DNA from: Portulaca oleracea
Taxonomy: Eukaryota > Streptophyta > Magnoliopsida > Caryophyllales > Portulacaceae
DNA length: 64,000 nt
Assembly (NCBI GenBank): GCA_029582165.1
Contig: CM055870.1
Span: 44,162,513 to 44,226,512 of the forward strand
Direction: 5' to 3'
Numbering within the stretch: the stretch's first letter is position 1; every line of letters begins with the position of its first letter. Below, one piece after another: positions 22,123 through 33,269 of the stretch. The notes below the pieces were generated by a model. The model had not been told where the DNA came from. It did no database searches and saw nothing but the letters and a program-made list of their open reading frames with translations. The translations under genes were made by a program, and so were the position numbers.

Positions 22123-25100
22123 TCCTGGGGAAAAGAAAACAAAATACTTAATATCAATTAGTTGCAAACTGTAGAAGAACGCACTTAAAATTAGTAACTA
22201 GTAAGAAGTATTAAGCGACAAAAAATAGAATGTTTTAAAGGTTTAGTCCTACTTTCACTTATCATATGGTAATCAACAGGATATCGGACACGAACAAGAA
22301 ATGGTAATGACGACATCTCGCAAATGCACCAGAAATCTCAAATACTACTTTAGAGTCCTCGCTCAGTCAACAAGCTCCACCCCAAACAGTGGTTTACAGG
22401 ATACAGCTACCGTACGATCCAAATGAAGGTAGTAGAATAATACACGACACCAGTTACGCTAGCAATACGATCCAAATGTAAAATATAATAGGATGGTGGT
22501 CTAATCTTATCCCTTTTTTTTCTCAGTTAACAATAATAAATTCTTCTATCGGGCAAAAAGCAAAGGAAAATTAAGCGTTATTGGTCACCTAGAAGACCAA
22601 AATCGACTGCCCATCATTATTTAGAGAAACTAAAAAAGAAAAATAACAAGAACCCAATTGAGACAGATAGGAAAGAAACCTGGTTAAATCTGAATGACCC
22701 ATTCATCCCCAACCCCAACCAATTGGATTGCAAACCCACCACCCTTCTAGTCTCCCAAGAAACATGCGGCGTCCTAGCACATCGGAGGGTGGTAGAATTA
22801 GGAAAAGCGATACAAACCAGGGGAACGAGGGAAAAGCTCAGAAATTCGGACACAATATTTTTCATGTACGGTAGAATATCCCTATGAATAATTGTTTTGC
22901 AAAGAAATTAAAGCAAGAGTTAAACTTAATTAACAAGTTTATAGCGTCAAAAGTGATTAGGACAAGCCTAGGTGCCTTGGCAAGTGGCCTAACAATTGTG
23001 ACAATGGAGAAAGGGACTGAAAGCACCAGGTATGTTGCTGTTATTGCATTGGCTATCACAAAATATCTGTCAACAACGTTCACAAACTACTAGTTCATCA
23101 ATATGTATGCATGTAACTTGTGTAATTTGTAGACAACTTAGAAACTCAATCATATATCATCCCATTCCTGGATCAATGCATATTACAACAGCTACAAAGA
23201 ACTTATAAAGAAGAAGTATGAAGATTCCTTCCCACATGGCTGGGGTGGCCAAAATGAATAGACTCTGTAACATTATTGCAATAATATGAACAAAGAATTA
23301 TCGCTGGCTTAACATAAACAAAACAAATGAACAAATCAAAAAATAAATGAATCAAAAAGAAATCTGCCTAAAACATGGTAGAGGAATAGAAAAACACGAC
23401 AGCTAGCACCAGGCAGTGTCTATTGCCAACAGTTGCCATATAATTAGATTCTTAGAAATAACTACTAGTATATTAGGAAGAAATTAAGGTTAATGAGACA
23501 GTATGGTTTACAGATGATAAACCTGTGTTTAACTCCTAAGCTGCAAGAAGGGATGACAGCTCTTCTAATACATAAGTTACATGTCAAAAAATAAAGGTTA
23601 CTGCTACCTACACATATATAATCAACATTATTCAACAACACTCTCTTTTACGTCAAATTCAAACCAAGGGGGAAGAAAAACAGGAAAAATTTATCAGCTC
23701 AAAAGGTTACTGCTACCGACACATATAGAATCAACCAAATCAACTAAACAGCAAAACAAATTAGAGAAATTCCATGATACAGCTCCTTCCCTAACCTACT
23801 CTGATCCCGAAGACTAAAACTTTCAATCTCCCATAGATCTCAGCTCTTCCAAGGTCAACTTAATCTGACCCTGAATCAACTCCAATAGCTTCGAAATACA
23901 CTTCCAGCTCCAAAATATATTACCACTATTTTCTGAGAAATTGAATTTTGCAGTACTTAATTTGAAGCAATATTTGATCAATAGTGTACAACAGAATAAG
24001 AGAGGGTAGCATTTAACATCAAATCAGAAAGACTGAAAGACAATATACACAAATATCTCTATAGTAGAAATTTGGTGTACACAATCCTGTGGTGGCCATG
24101 AAGCAGAAATTGAACAATATCAATGAAAAACAAACTGCAGAGAAGCAACAATTGAATTTCGCAGTAAATTTTTGAGAAAGTGAAGGGGAGACGTACTAGA
24201 GAGTAAGCAGTCGAGAAGAAGAAGAAGAAGAATAAGAAGAAGAAGAAGCCACGGCCGGTGAAAGCGAAGGGGAGAAGCAATTGTAAAATCATCAAAAAAA
24301 ATCAAGCCGAATTTAGTCAAATTTACAATAATCCAATTCCTAAACATTCAGTAAAGAGGAGAAGAAGCAAAGGACAACACAAAGACACCAACCCCAATTC
24401 AAATTTGAGCAAAACACTACCCAGTCGCCAAAATGTTCAATACACGAAAACCAAAGTAACAAATTACTCATCCATATGTCAAGGTTTCGCATCGAAGATC
24501 AGAAAGAGAAAAAATAAATCTAAGGTTTAGGCGAGAGAAGAGGGCATACCAATGGCCGCAAGAATTCGAGCTTTCAACAATTCGGCAAGAACTTGTTTTC
24601 TACTTTCGACAATCCCTTCAAATGCCACAAGAGTTCGAACTGATGGTGGCCACACCATGTCTGTGTTGTACCTCGCTCCACCGGCTGAGAAGCAGCAATA
24701 GGAGGATTGTGGAGAAGTGCAATGTTGTCATCACTTATCACTCATCAATGTGTATCATGCCTTAATTCACCAGTCACCGACCAAAGTTCAGCAAAACTCA
24801 TACATCATTAATTCAAAACGACAATCAAAATCGCAAGAAGGCAAACACGTGAAGATATTGTAGAAATTATGATCTCTCAAGCTTTTAACAGACAAAAATT
24901 ATTCCAAGTCTGACTGAATTTCCAACAGCAATCAAAATGTTCACAAAATCTCAAGAATTAATACATTGTCGACAAAATTAACAATCAATAGAGAAAATAA
25001 AATCCAGGGAAAAAAACACACATATACTTGCGTTTCTGAAGCAATCGCACATACAAAATTCGATAAAACAAGGATGAGTAATAGAAAAATGCAACTTACA

Positions 25101-26559
25101 GAGCGGAAATTAGAGAATGGGAGGGCAGAAAGAGGAGCTAGGCTTTGAGATAAACCAACGAAGAGTGGTGTACTTGCAGAAACTGTGACTCGGAGTAAGC
25201 GAGCAACTGACTGAGTTTTTATATGAGGAGAGAAAGAAGGAGAGAAGCAACAATTCAGCAGGACGACCGAATAAGGCCGAGAAGTTGGTGCAGACGACCA
25301 AAGAAGGCAGGACGACCGAGAAGAAGAAGAAGAAGAAGTAGTGGCCGAGAAGCCATCAGTTGGTGAGCGCGACTGTACATGACAGAAGGGGAGACGTCGT
25401 AACACCGACCGAGAAGATGAAGAAGGAAAATTTAATGGTGGCTATACCATTTCTGCTGGAGCAGGACGACTGAACTGGAGGAGGAAGGGGGAGGGGAGGG
25501 GATTAGGGGTTTCAGATTTTGGCTTGCAAAAGGAAGGGGGGAGGCGCTCAAAAGTTTTCATTTTTCATTTCAATTTCATTTGAGCACTAAAAAATTTGGT
25601 TATTTTTTACTCCAACGCTGTGCTATTAAATTAAATCTGGAGCAAAATGTTAAATTTAATTTCGGATATTCCGAGTACCCGAAATTGTCAAGGGGTCGAT
25701 CCGTAACCGAACCGATTAACCGAAAAATATTTTGGGGTGGGTACCCGACCCAATTAAAATTGATTTTTCTGGGACGGGTACCCTAAATTAATGGCCGGGT
25801 AGCGGGTTTTCGGATCGGGTTTTTCGAGGCGGTTAATTATGAACACACCTACCAAATATTCTGTCAATGTCAAATTCGGACCAAAATGGGCTTCTTCAAC
25901 GTTAATATATATAATCTTCAATTCTATACCAATGTTTTTTAATATGTTAGGAGTTGTGGTATAAAATGTTACAATAGGAAATATAAATCTAACATTTTTA
26001 AAATATGTTAGCAAATTGCAAAAACAGTTCGGATTGTTGACATTATTTTATAAAATTTATACCCTGAAAAACTGTTACTAAATTTGTTAGGATAGACAAA
26101 CTATTGTAACAATTTAAATTGTTACATAACAAATGTTGGCACATGTGATTTGTGTAGTAGTGTATGGCTTAGTATTATTCAAAAACAAAACTCTGTAAAT
26201 TAAAAAATGGAAAATAAGTGTAATAAAACTAATAATGAATATCCTAACAGTCAATCACATACATTATCATTATTTATTTATTTGACTTCAACTGATGTAA
26301 TAATTAATATCCTTTTTTGGCAATTTCCATATCATACAATACAAATTAATGAATCACAATTCATACGCTATTAATAATTTAATTATTCAATTAATAGCTC
26401 AAAATTTGAATATTAGCATTTTAGTAATAAATAAATTTTAACATTTAATATAATACAAAAGTAACTTGATCTAAAAGCAAATTGACTCGAAAGCATTCTG
26501 ACCCAATAGTAATATGATCCGAATGTAAATACAACGTGGGATTCACTCAAAAACAACCA
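22123..26559. other. CACTA interior, no recognised gene
   Basis: Contains GAAGAA-rich tracts (24215-24260, 25310-25340) and several 60-150 codon ORFs on both strands, none with recognisable domains. 25690-25830 has 'gggtacccgacc'-type repeats. A second CACTA-like right terminus (TTGTGTAGTAGTG, about 26155-26165) suggests a nested small CACTA between about 25580 (CACTAAAAAATTTGG) and 26165. Confidence 0.4.
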
Positions 26560-27020
26560 ATCAAATCAATTGGGGACCCGAACCAACCGACCCGAATTTG
26601 GTCCGATCCGAAACAACCCGAAGATCTCGATACGATTAAACCCAGTCCTAATCCGATCCAAACCTGACAAAAACCCATCCGAGTGAATCCGAACCCAAAC
26701 CCCACCCGATCCGACTATAACCCGAAGATCCTAATCCGATCAAAACCGGTCATATTCTGATCCGAACCCGACACAACCCATCTGAGTCAATCCGAACCCG
26801 ACAAAAACCCGTCCGAGTCAATCCGAACTCGAATCCCACCCGAACATTACGATTCGATTAAACCCGGTCTGAATCCGATCCGGACCCGAAAAAACATATC
26901 CGAGTCAATCCGAACCCGAACCCCATCCGATCCGAATCCGAACCAGAGTACGATCGATCCGAAAAATCTGAATCCGAGCTGATCCGATCTGAATCCGATC
27001 TGATCCATCCGATTGTCAGG
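26560..27020. repeat. Degenerate tandem ccgaacccgac repeats
   Basis: Irregular repeats of 'ccgaacccgacaaaaacccatccgagtcaatc' (unit about 60-70 bp). Translation yields SDSD/GSDS-type ORFs by chance. Confidence 0.7.
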
Positions 27021-27559
27021 TCTAAGCTCAAGACTTTAGCCTTTAGGCAACAATAAAAAAATGTGTTGCCTAAAATATCTAAGGCAACACTCAAAAATTG
27101 TGTTGCACCATTGGTGTTGCCATAGGCCATTTGTGTAGTATATAAGCACAACTTAAAATATATCCAACATATGGATTTTTTCTATTTTCAATTATCCGGA
27201 AATATTTAAAGCAACATTCTTATAACAATTGCCATAGCATTAAAAATAAGCAACCTCACTAGAAATATTGCCTTTGTGATTTATGACAACGATCCCATAA
27301 CTGTTACTACGGAATCTTAGTCGCAACGCTGATGAATCCGTTACCTTTTCGTAAGCAACATTCCTATGGTTGTTGCCATAGCATTATAATAAGCAACGCC
27401 TCTAGACATGTTGCCTATGTTAGTTAAAGCAGCGGTCTCTTAACTGTTACTACGAAAACTATGCAACAAATAAAGCATTGTTGCCTTAGGGTATATAAGG
27501 CAACAATTCTTATACTGTTGTAATCCGAGGCGTTGCCTTAGGCCCTTTATGTTGTAGTG

Positions 27560-27641
27560 TATACAAGTCAACATTTCTCTCGATTCTCTCTCTCTCTCTC
27601 TCACTCTCTCACTCACTCTCTCTAACATTCTCCTCTCTCTC
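27560..27641 (+). repeat. (CT)n microsatellite, Copia-1 target
   Basis: CT-rich tract that continues at 32919-32950 on the other side of Copia-1. The 5-bp duplication CTCTC therefore lies within the microsatellite. Confidence 0.8.
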
Positions 27642-27905
27642 TATTAAATGACACTTTAAAATACAGTTACAAGTGTTTGTTGTTTTCAGTTAGAGGTAGC
27701 AATAGTGGGTCAAACCAGTTGTTGGTATTTTCCTATTTTTAGCTACCGCGTTGTTAGGCATATCTTTTTGGTTTTTTCTGTTCCTAAAGATTAGTCGAGT
27801 CTGTTTTGATAGAGTCCCATTTATATTGTCATATTCTTCAGTTTGTGTAATACAAGTGAAGCTTTGAGTACCTTTTCCTTTGTCTCTCTGTTCTTGGCTC
27901 CAACA
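27642..27905 (+). repeat. Copia-1 5' LTR
   Basis: 264 bp, starting TATTAAATGACAC (mutated TG) and ending GGCTCCAACA. Its opening matches the 3' LTR start TGTTGAATGATAC. Confidence 0.85.
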
Positions 27906-27909
27906 ACTT

Positions 27910-27920
27910 TGGTATCAGAG
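27910..27920 (+). promoter_or_regulatory. Copia-1 primer binding site
   Basis: TGGTATCAGAG, complementary to the 3' end of plant initiator tRNA-Met, four bases after the LTR. Confidence 0.85.
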
Positions 27921-28466
27921 GTCCTTGGACTCCTCAATTGCAGCTACAACACGATCAAAATCAGTAGTTAAACTCCTCAATACTTTACTAACAATTGTTT
28001 CATTGCTTAAATTTTCCCCATAAGTTTTCATTTGACTGACGACTCCAAAAATTCTAGACAGAAAATTTTGCATTGGCTCTTTCTCTTTCATTGCCAAGGT
28101 CTCAAATTCGCGCCTAAGAGTTTGCAATTTAACAGTAAGTGTGCTTTTCTCTCCTAAAAATTCCTTCTTGAGAGTCTCCCATGCCTGATTGGAGGTCGTG
28201 GCCGCTGTAATTTTGGGAAAATTTTCGTCATTCAGCGTTGATTGGATGAGAAACAAGGCTTTCGCATCCCTTTTACGGTTTTCTCGCAGCTGTGCATCAG
28301 GTTGAGCCGGTGCCAGGGTTGGCTCATTGTATCCTTTCTCTACTAAGTCCCATAGCTCCTGCGACTTTAACATAGTTTCCATCTTGAGACTCCAAAGGTG
28401 GTATTTATCCCCTTTAAATATTGGAATTAGGGGCTGAATAGAGGAGTTTGTGTCATTGCTTGACAT
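27915..28466 (-). pseudogene. Copia-1 gag N-terminal half, inverted
   Basis: A 183-codon minus-strand ORF starting at ATG 28466 encodes the N-terminal gag (UBN2/DUF4219-like) region: IPIFKGDKYHLWSLKMETML, then LWDLVEKGY and a long capsid-like helical part ending AIEESKDL. It is antisense to the rest of the element. The sense-strand gag resumes at about 28622, with roughly 13 residues missing at the join. The frame is open, so the inversion may be fairly recent. It cannot be translated with the downstream zinc knuckle. Confidence 0.85.
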
Positions 28467-28557
28467 GACTGGGAAAATGGGTTTGCTTGTCTTTCTCTCT
28501 CACTTACTTTCCCTTCCTTTCAATAAGAGTGCTTGTGCCTAAGGACTGATCTTCAAT

Positions 28558-28622
28558 GGCTCTGATACCAAAGTTGTTGGAGCCATGAACAGAGAGACAG
28601 AAGAAAAGGTACTCAAAGAAGC
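28558..28622 (-). repeat. Inverted PBS and LTR tail inside Copia-1
   Basis: On the minus strand this reads the last ~48 bases of the LTR (GAGTACCTTTTCTTCTGTCTC...CTCCAACA) followed by TGGTATCAGAG, i.e. a second, inverted LTR-end/PBS. It marks the right border of the inverted segment. Confidence 0.85.
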
Positions 28623-29130
28623 TCATGAGGTTAGAATTACCAGGCCATCTAACGAAACAGAAGAGAAGGCTTTTCAGATTGAGGGGGAGACCTATAAGAA
28701 TAAGCAAGAAAATTTAGCAGGCAAAAACCAAGGCAGAGGAGGCTACCATGGTCGTGGTCGTGGTCGTGGACGAGGGCGAGGACAATTTGGTGGAAGAAGC
28801 AACATTCAGTGTTGTTACTGCAACAAGTATTGGCACAAAGAAGCTGAATGTTGGACTAAACAGAGAGATCAGCAGCAACATGTCAATTTTACCGAGACAA
28901 AGCAAGAAGAATTGTTTATGGCCAAGTCTATTGACGATGCCACAGTAAATGATGTCTGGTTTGTGGACAGTGGTTGCTACAACCACATGACTGGCACAAG
29001 GGCATTGTTTAAAGAGCTTGATGAGTCGGTGAAATCAGAAGTGAAAATCCCGGATGGCGCAACAATCAGAATTGAAGGTCTAGGTACGGATGCTATCAAT
29101 ACCTCTGATAGTAGTGTCAAACTTATTTGA
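28585..29130 (+). pseudogene. Copia-1 gag C-terminus and protease
   Basis: After a chance start in the inverted LTR tail, the ORF carries the gag C-terminus: a Gly/Arg-rich run (RGRGRGRGRGQFGG), a zinc knuckle of the CX2CX4HX4C type (CCYCNKYWHKEAEC) and the aspartic protease site VDSGCYNHMTG. The frame ends at a TGA (29128) where relatives usually have Arg. The retroelement protease would cut the polyprotein; here it is broken. Confidence 0.8.
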
Positions 29131-30250
29131 GATGTGCAATATGTCTCTTGCTTGGCATATAATCTTTTAAGTGTTGGGAAACTATTGGGGTGTGGGTTTT
29201 CTGCTTTCTTTGATGATGGTGCTTGTGTTATTCGTGATAAAAAGACGGGGCAAAAAATTTTCATTGTTCAAATGACCAAAAACAGAATGTTTCTATTAAT
29301 GTGTCTGGAAAAAAAAGAGAGAGAGAGTTGTGCTCTAGTTACTGAGAGTAGTCGAGTAGATGATATATGGTATTAGATGTATGGTCATTTGAATGTTAAG
29401 GGGTTACAACTGTTGGGCAACAAAAGTATGGTGGTTGGGCTAACTAGATTAATTCACTTCAATTTCATGAAGGGTGTGTCTATGGTAAGCAATCTAGACC
29501 ATCATTTCCCGTAGGCAAAGCTTGGAGAGCTAAAAAATGTTTGGAGTTGGTCATTTGTGTGGTCCTATGTCTGTGGAGTCTCTAGGAGGGAGTCGATATT
29601 TTTTACTCTTTATGGATGACTATAGTCGCATGAGTTGGGTATATTTTTTGAAACATAGGTTTGAAACATTTGATCGTTTCAAGAATTTTAAGGCCTTTGT
29701 GGAGAAACTCAGTGGTTGTCAGATTAAATTTTTGCGAACAGACAATGGTGGAGAATTCACTTCTCAAGAGTTGAACAACTTTTGCGAAGTGTCTGGCATT
29801 CGCAGGGGGACCTCACAGCGTCGTACACTCCACAACAGAATGGTGTAGCCGAGCGAAAGAATCAAACTATTGTTGAGATGGGAAAAATCATGATGAGTGC
29901 AAGGGCTGTCCCCAAAAGGTTCTGGGCAGAAGCAGTAGCTATAGCAGTCTACCTCTTGAACATCTCCCCAACAAAAGTAGTGCATAATCGAACTCCATAT
30001 AAGGTGTGGACAGGCCGAAAACAAAAGGTAACCCACTTACATGTATTTGGATGCATTGCCTATGCTATAGTACACTCACAATTACATCACAAGTTGGATG
30101 ACAAGTCTAAAAAGTGAATCTTTGTTGGGTATAATACTCAATCCAAGGCTTATAAACTGAACAATCCTTTAAGTGGTAAAGTGGTAGTCAATAGAGGTGT
30201 AATATTTGATGAATCCGTTGGTTGGAATTGGGGAGTAAAATAGGTGCAGT
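29131..30250 (+). pseudogene. Copia-1 integrase region
   Basis: Several frames. 29134-29376 has the pre-integrase part (SCLAYNLLSVGKLL). 29537-29848 holds the catalytic core (FLLFMDDYSRMSWVYF, FLRTDNGGEFTS). 29782-30117 continues with TPQQNGVAERKN and the LHVFGC motif. Frameshifts and stops (29374, about 29830, 30115) separate the segments. Family order and spacing are otherwise normal. Confidence 0.8.
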
Positions 30251-30255
30251 AGGAT

Positions 30256-30854
30256 GTGTTTGTTGAAGAGATTGCAAATGACTCCAATGTTGTGGGTGCA
30301 ACAACAGGTTCACAACCTAACTCAACTGAAAGTTCCCCAATAAGGTCACCTGAGTGTACACCTGTCGGAGATCCATCCAGTGATGTGTCTCCTACAGTAA
30401 CACCTCCATTAAGAAGATCAACCAGGGAGCGTAAGCCAAATCCTAAATATGCCACTGACCTATATAGTAGCTCGTGTTCTTTTGCTTTGTATGTGACAGA
30501 GCCTACATGTATTGAAGAAGCATTTGAAGTAGGTGAATGGCAGAATGTAATGCTCGAAGAGATAAGGTCAATTGAGCAAAATCAAACTTGGGAATTGCTG
30601 GACTTACCAAAAGGCAAAACTCCTATTGGCCTCAAGTGGGTGTTTAAGCTGAAGTACCATGAAGATGAAAGCATAAAGAGGTATAAAGCAAGGGTGGTGG
30701 CCAAAGGGTATGCTCAACATCAAGGTGTTCACTTTGATGAAACGATTTTCTCCGGTTGCTCGCTTTAAAACACTGAGAACTTTGTTGTCTCTTCCTGCTA
30801 TTGAAACTTCCTATTTATCAATTTGATATGAAATCTTTCGTTTTGAATGGCAAC
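30256..30854 (+). pseudogene. Copia-1 reverse transcriptase, first part
   Basis: A linker, then the RT start: WELLDLPKGKTPIGLKWVFK, RYKARVVAKGYAQHQGVHFDE. A frameshift follows near 30745. The reading continues weakly (IKLPIYQFDMKSFVLNGN) until the solo LTR inserted at 30855. Confidence 0.8.
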
Positions 30855-31422
30855 TGTAACAACCCGCCCTAAAACTGTATTAATTAATGTACTAGTTGTC
30901 GTAATTAGCTAATTATGTTCTAATTTTTTCTTTCGATTTTATCTAATTTATTTATGTAGCGCTGACAAGTCTCGAGCAGGAGATTGCAAAAGGTGTCGAG
31001 TTATCGGTTTAAAAATCTTTGAATTACTTTATTCACCCGATAAGTTAAACTGTTTCGGGTTTTATCGTTTATGTTATTTCTTTAACCAAAAAAAGGGTTT
31101 AATTATTTTACTCCTTAACATTTGTATTTTATTATCCAAACCTTAATTTATTTGGGTTGTACTCTTTTTATTTATTTACAAGTAATATTTATATTCTACC
31201 TATTTAACTTCTCTTTAATTTAAAGTTCCAATTTATTGTACCAATTTGTTATCGATTAATTTTATTCAGTACAAACTAATTATTTCAATCTAGTATACTT
31301 ACAATTATTTTATTTAACTTAATGTTTCTGATTTTATTAAGCTCCTAATTGTTGTCCTAAGTTAAGTAGTGTGGGATCATAATTAGTGATTTAATCTTGT
31401 GGTTAAAGGTTGGGGTGTTACA
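30855..31422 (+). mobile_element. Solo LTR inserted in Copia-1 RT
   Basis: 568 bp starting TGTAACAACCCGCCC and ending TTGGGGTGTTACA, flanked by GCAAC (30850-30854 and 31423-31427). There is no internal region, PBS or purine tract, so this is a solo LTR left by LTR-LTR recombination. The ends match plant Gypsy LTRs. Confidence 0.9.
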
Positions 31423-32598
31423 GCAACATAGAGGAGGAGGTCTATATTGTACAATGTGAGGGGCTCACTGTTAAAGGGAGTGAAAATAAAGTGTACATAC
31501 CGAAGAAGGCTCTTTACGGGCTTAAACAAGTGCCACGAGCTTGGTACACAAGGATTAATTCATACTTTCCGGGGCATGGTATTGCAAGAAGCGAGAGTGA
31601 GCCAACTTTATATGTGAAGAAGCATGAGAATCGTGAATTCTGCATTACCTGTATTTATGTGGATGATATTATTTATTTTGGATCACCTGAAACATTACTT
31701 ACTGAATTTAGAACATGCATGAAGAATGAATTTGACATGACAGATTTGAAAGTCATACGCTACTTCCTTGGGCTTCAAGTGAAGCAAGTTGAAAATGGAA
31801 TTTTTTTATCTCAGGAAAAGTATGCGAGAGATCTCCTCTCCAGATTCGGGATGCTTAACTGCAAAGTTGTTGCTACTCCCATGAATTCAAATGACAAGCT
31901 ACAACATGAAGATGGTACAGGGCCTGTTGAATCAAGTATATACATAAGTTTGATTGGTGAGCTGAACTATTTGACACACACTCATTCCGATATAATATTT
32001 GCTGTGAGTGTGTTGTCTAGGTTCATGCATAACCCCACGAAACAACACTTTGGAGCTGCAAAAAAGGGTATTAAGATACGTTGCTGGAACAATAGGTTTT
32101 GGAATTTGGTACTTGGATAACTCAGATTTAATGTTGTCTGGTTATTGTGACAGTGTCAGGGCAGGGTGTATCGATGACAGAAGGAGTACGTCGCGGAATA
32201 TCTTTAGCTTGGGTTTTGGAGCAATATCCTGAAGTTCAAAAAAATAGGATGTAGTAGCGCTTTCGTTGTCAGAAGTAGAGTATGTGGCTGCCACTGAGGC
32301 AACCTATCAAGCTTTGTGGCTGAGAAGGTTGCTCATCGACCTTCAAAATAGGCAACATGAAGCAAGTGTGATACTTTGTGATAACAAACCTACTAGTGTG
32401 ATGGCGAAGAACCCGGCATATCATAGCAGAACCAAACACATCGACATCTGATATCACTTTGACCGGAGCCTTGTTGCTAAAGAAGAAGTAGCCTTGAAGT
32501 TTTGTGGAACCAATAATCAAGTTGCAGACATTCTGACGAAGGCACTAACACGAGCAAAGCATGACCATTTCCGGATGATGCTTGGAGTATGTGATTTT
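31423..32598 (+). pseudogene. Copia-1 RT second part and RNase H
   Basis: After the LTR the RT resumes: KKALYGLKQVPRAWYTRI, the catalytic YVDDIIYFG, FLGLQVKQ. It runs to about 32080, where a frameshift leads into RNase H (GYCDSVRAGC, LSLSEVEY-like SEVEYVAATEA, RTKHIDI). In-frame stops at 32230 and 32449. The end, ADILTKAL-like, is at about 32520-32550. Confidence 0.8.
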
Positions 32599-32612
32599 GA
32601 AGCAAGGGGGAG
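32599..32612 (+). promoter_or_regulatory. Copia-1 polypurine tract
   Basis: GAAGCAAGGGGGAG immediately before the 3' LTR; primes plus-strand synthesis in LTR elements. Confidence 0.8.
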
Positions 32613-32916
32613 TGTTGAATGATACTTCAAAATACAGTTGCAAGCGTTTGTTGTTTTCAGTTAGAGGTAGCAATAGTGGGTCAAACCAGTTGTTGATATT
32701 TTCCTACTTTTAGGTACTGTGTTGTTAGGCATATCCTTTTGGTTTTTTCAGTTCCTAAAGATCAGTTGAGTCTGTTTTGATAGAGTCCTATTTATATTGT
32801 CATATTCTTCAGTTTGTGTAATACAAGTGAAGCTCTGAGTACCTTTTCCTCTGTCTCTCTGTTCTTTGCTCCAGCTCTGAGTACCTTTTCCTCTGTCTCT
32901 CTGTTCTTTGCTCCAA

Positions 32917-32918
<2 letters not shown>
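32613..32918 (+). repeat. Copia-1 3' LTR with 42-bp internal duplication
   Basis: TGTTGAATGATAC ... GCTCCAACA. The terminal segment 32831-32872 is repeated exactly in tandem at 32873-32914, making this LTR 42 bp longer than the 5' copy. Confidence 0.85.
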
Positions 32919-32951
<33 letters not shown>

Positions 32952-33269
32952 AAATCACATCATAGGATCTAAAAAATGAAACTTGACATGTACAAGTTTC
33001 CATGCAAATTTTATTTTTCTATGCATTTTTCCTCAAGCCAAACAAGGAAAAGAAAATTGAATGGAAAATCAATTTTTTTCCTTCAATATTTTACTTAAAC
33101 CAAACAATAGAAAGAAATTTACTTTACCCCAAAAAAATTTCTCACCTAATTTTTTTTCCATGAGATTTTTTTCCACCCTGTTTTCCTAGGCCCAAACGAA
33201 TCCTAAGTGTTACGGAGAAAGTATTTTTCCAATAGGTACCTGTTAGATATATGGTCCCCCACTGAAAGC

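Larger units (their letters stand above)
21233..27559 (-). mobile_element. CACTA transposon, degenerate
   Basis: The right end is GGCCCTTTATGTTGTAGTG and the left end AACTACAACATAAAGGGCC, so the first C of CACTA is mutated. Flanks are TCT and TAT (2 of 3 match). Subterminal arrays of GGCAACRGT-type repeats occupy 21245-21770 and 27025-27550, as expected for CACTA transposase binding. I could not recognise a TNP2-type transposase; it may be a deletion derivative or carry unknown cargo. The strand is tentative. Confidence 0.65.
27642..32918 (+). mobile_element. Copia-1 LTR retrotransposon, rearranged and decayed
   Basis: Two LTRs (27642-27905 and 32613-32918), a PBS for initiator tRNA-Met and a purine tract bracket a plus-strand Copia polyprotein in the order gag, protease, integrase, RT, RNase H. 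Target duplication CTCTC. The first half of gag is inverted, and a 568-bp solo LTR interrupts RT. Multiple stops (for example at 29128 and 29374) make it non-autonomous now. It sits within a CT microsatellite inside the split TIR element. Confidence 0.9.
21038..33203. mobile_element. Split TIR element (TSD TAA) hosting CACTA and Copia-1
   Basis: The left end GGGTTCGTTTGAACCTAG and right end CTAGGCCCAAACGAATCC are inverted copies, each flanked by TAA (21035-21037 and 33204-33206). Removing the CACTA element (21233-27559) and Copia-1 (27642-32918) leaves about 560 bp, a plausible MITE size. The interior pieces share AAATTTT/GGAAAA-rich texture. The two halves lie 12 kb apart only because of the later insertions. 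Inferred from ends and TSD. Confidence 0.6.

Noticed and set aside
24941..25405. 154-codon Ser-rich minus-strand ORF inside the CACTA element
   Set aside because: Low complexity from GAAGAA tracts; no domain and no splice context I could support.
26560..27020. Telomere-like or satellite DNA
   Set aside because: The repeat is irregular (ccgaacccgac), not the plant TTTAGGG unit, and lies inside a CACTA element.
27915..28466. Independent host gene on the minus strand
   Set aside because: Its product is Copia gag and its borders carry PBS/LTR sequence, so it is an inverted part of Copia-1.
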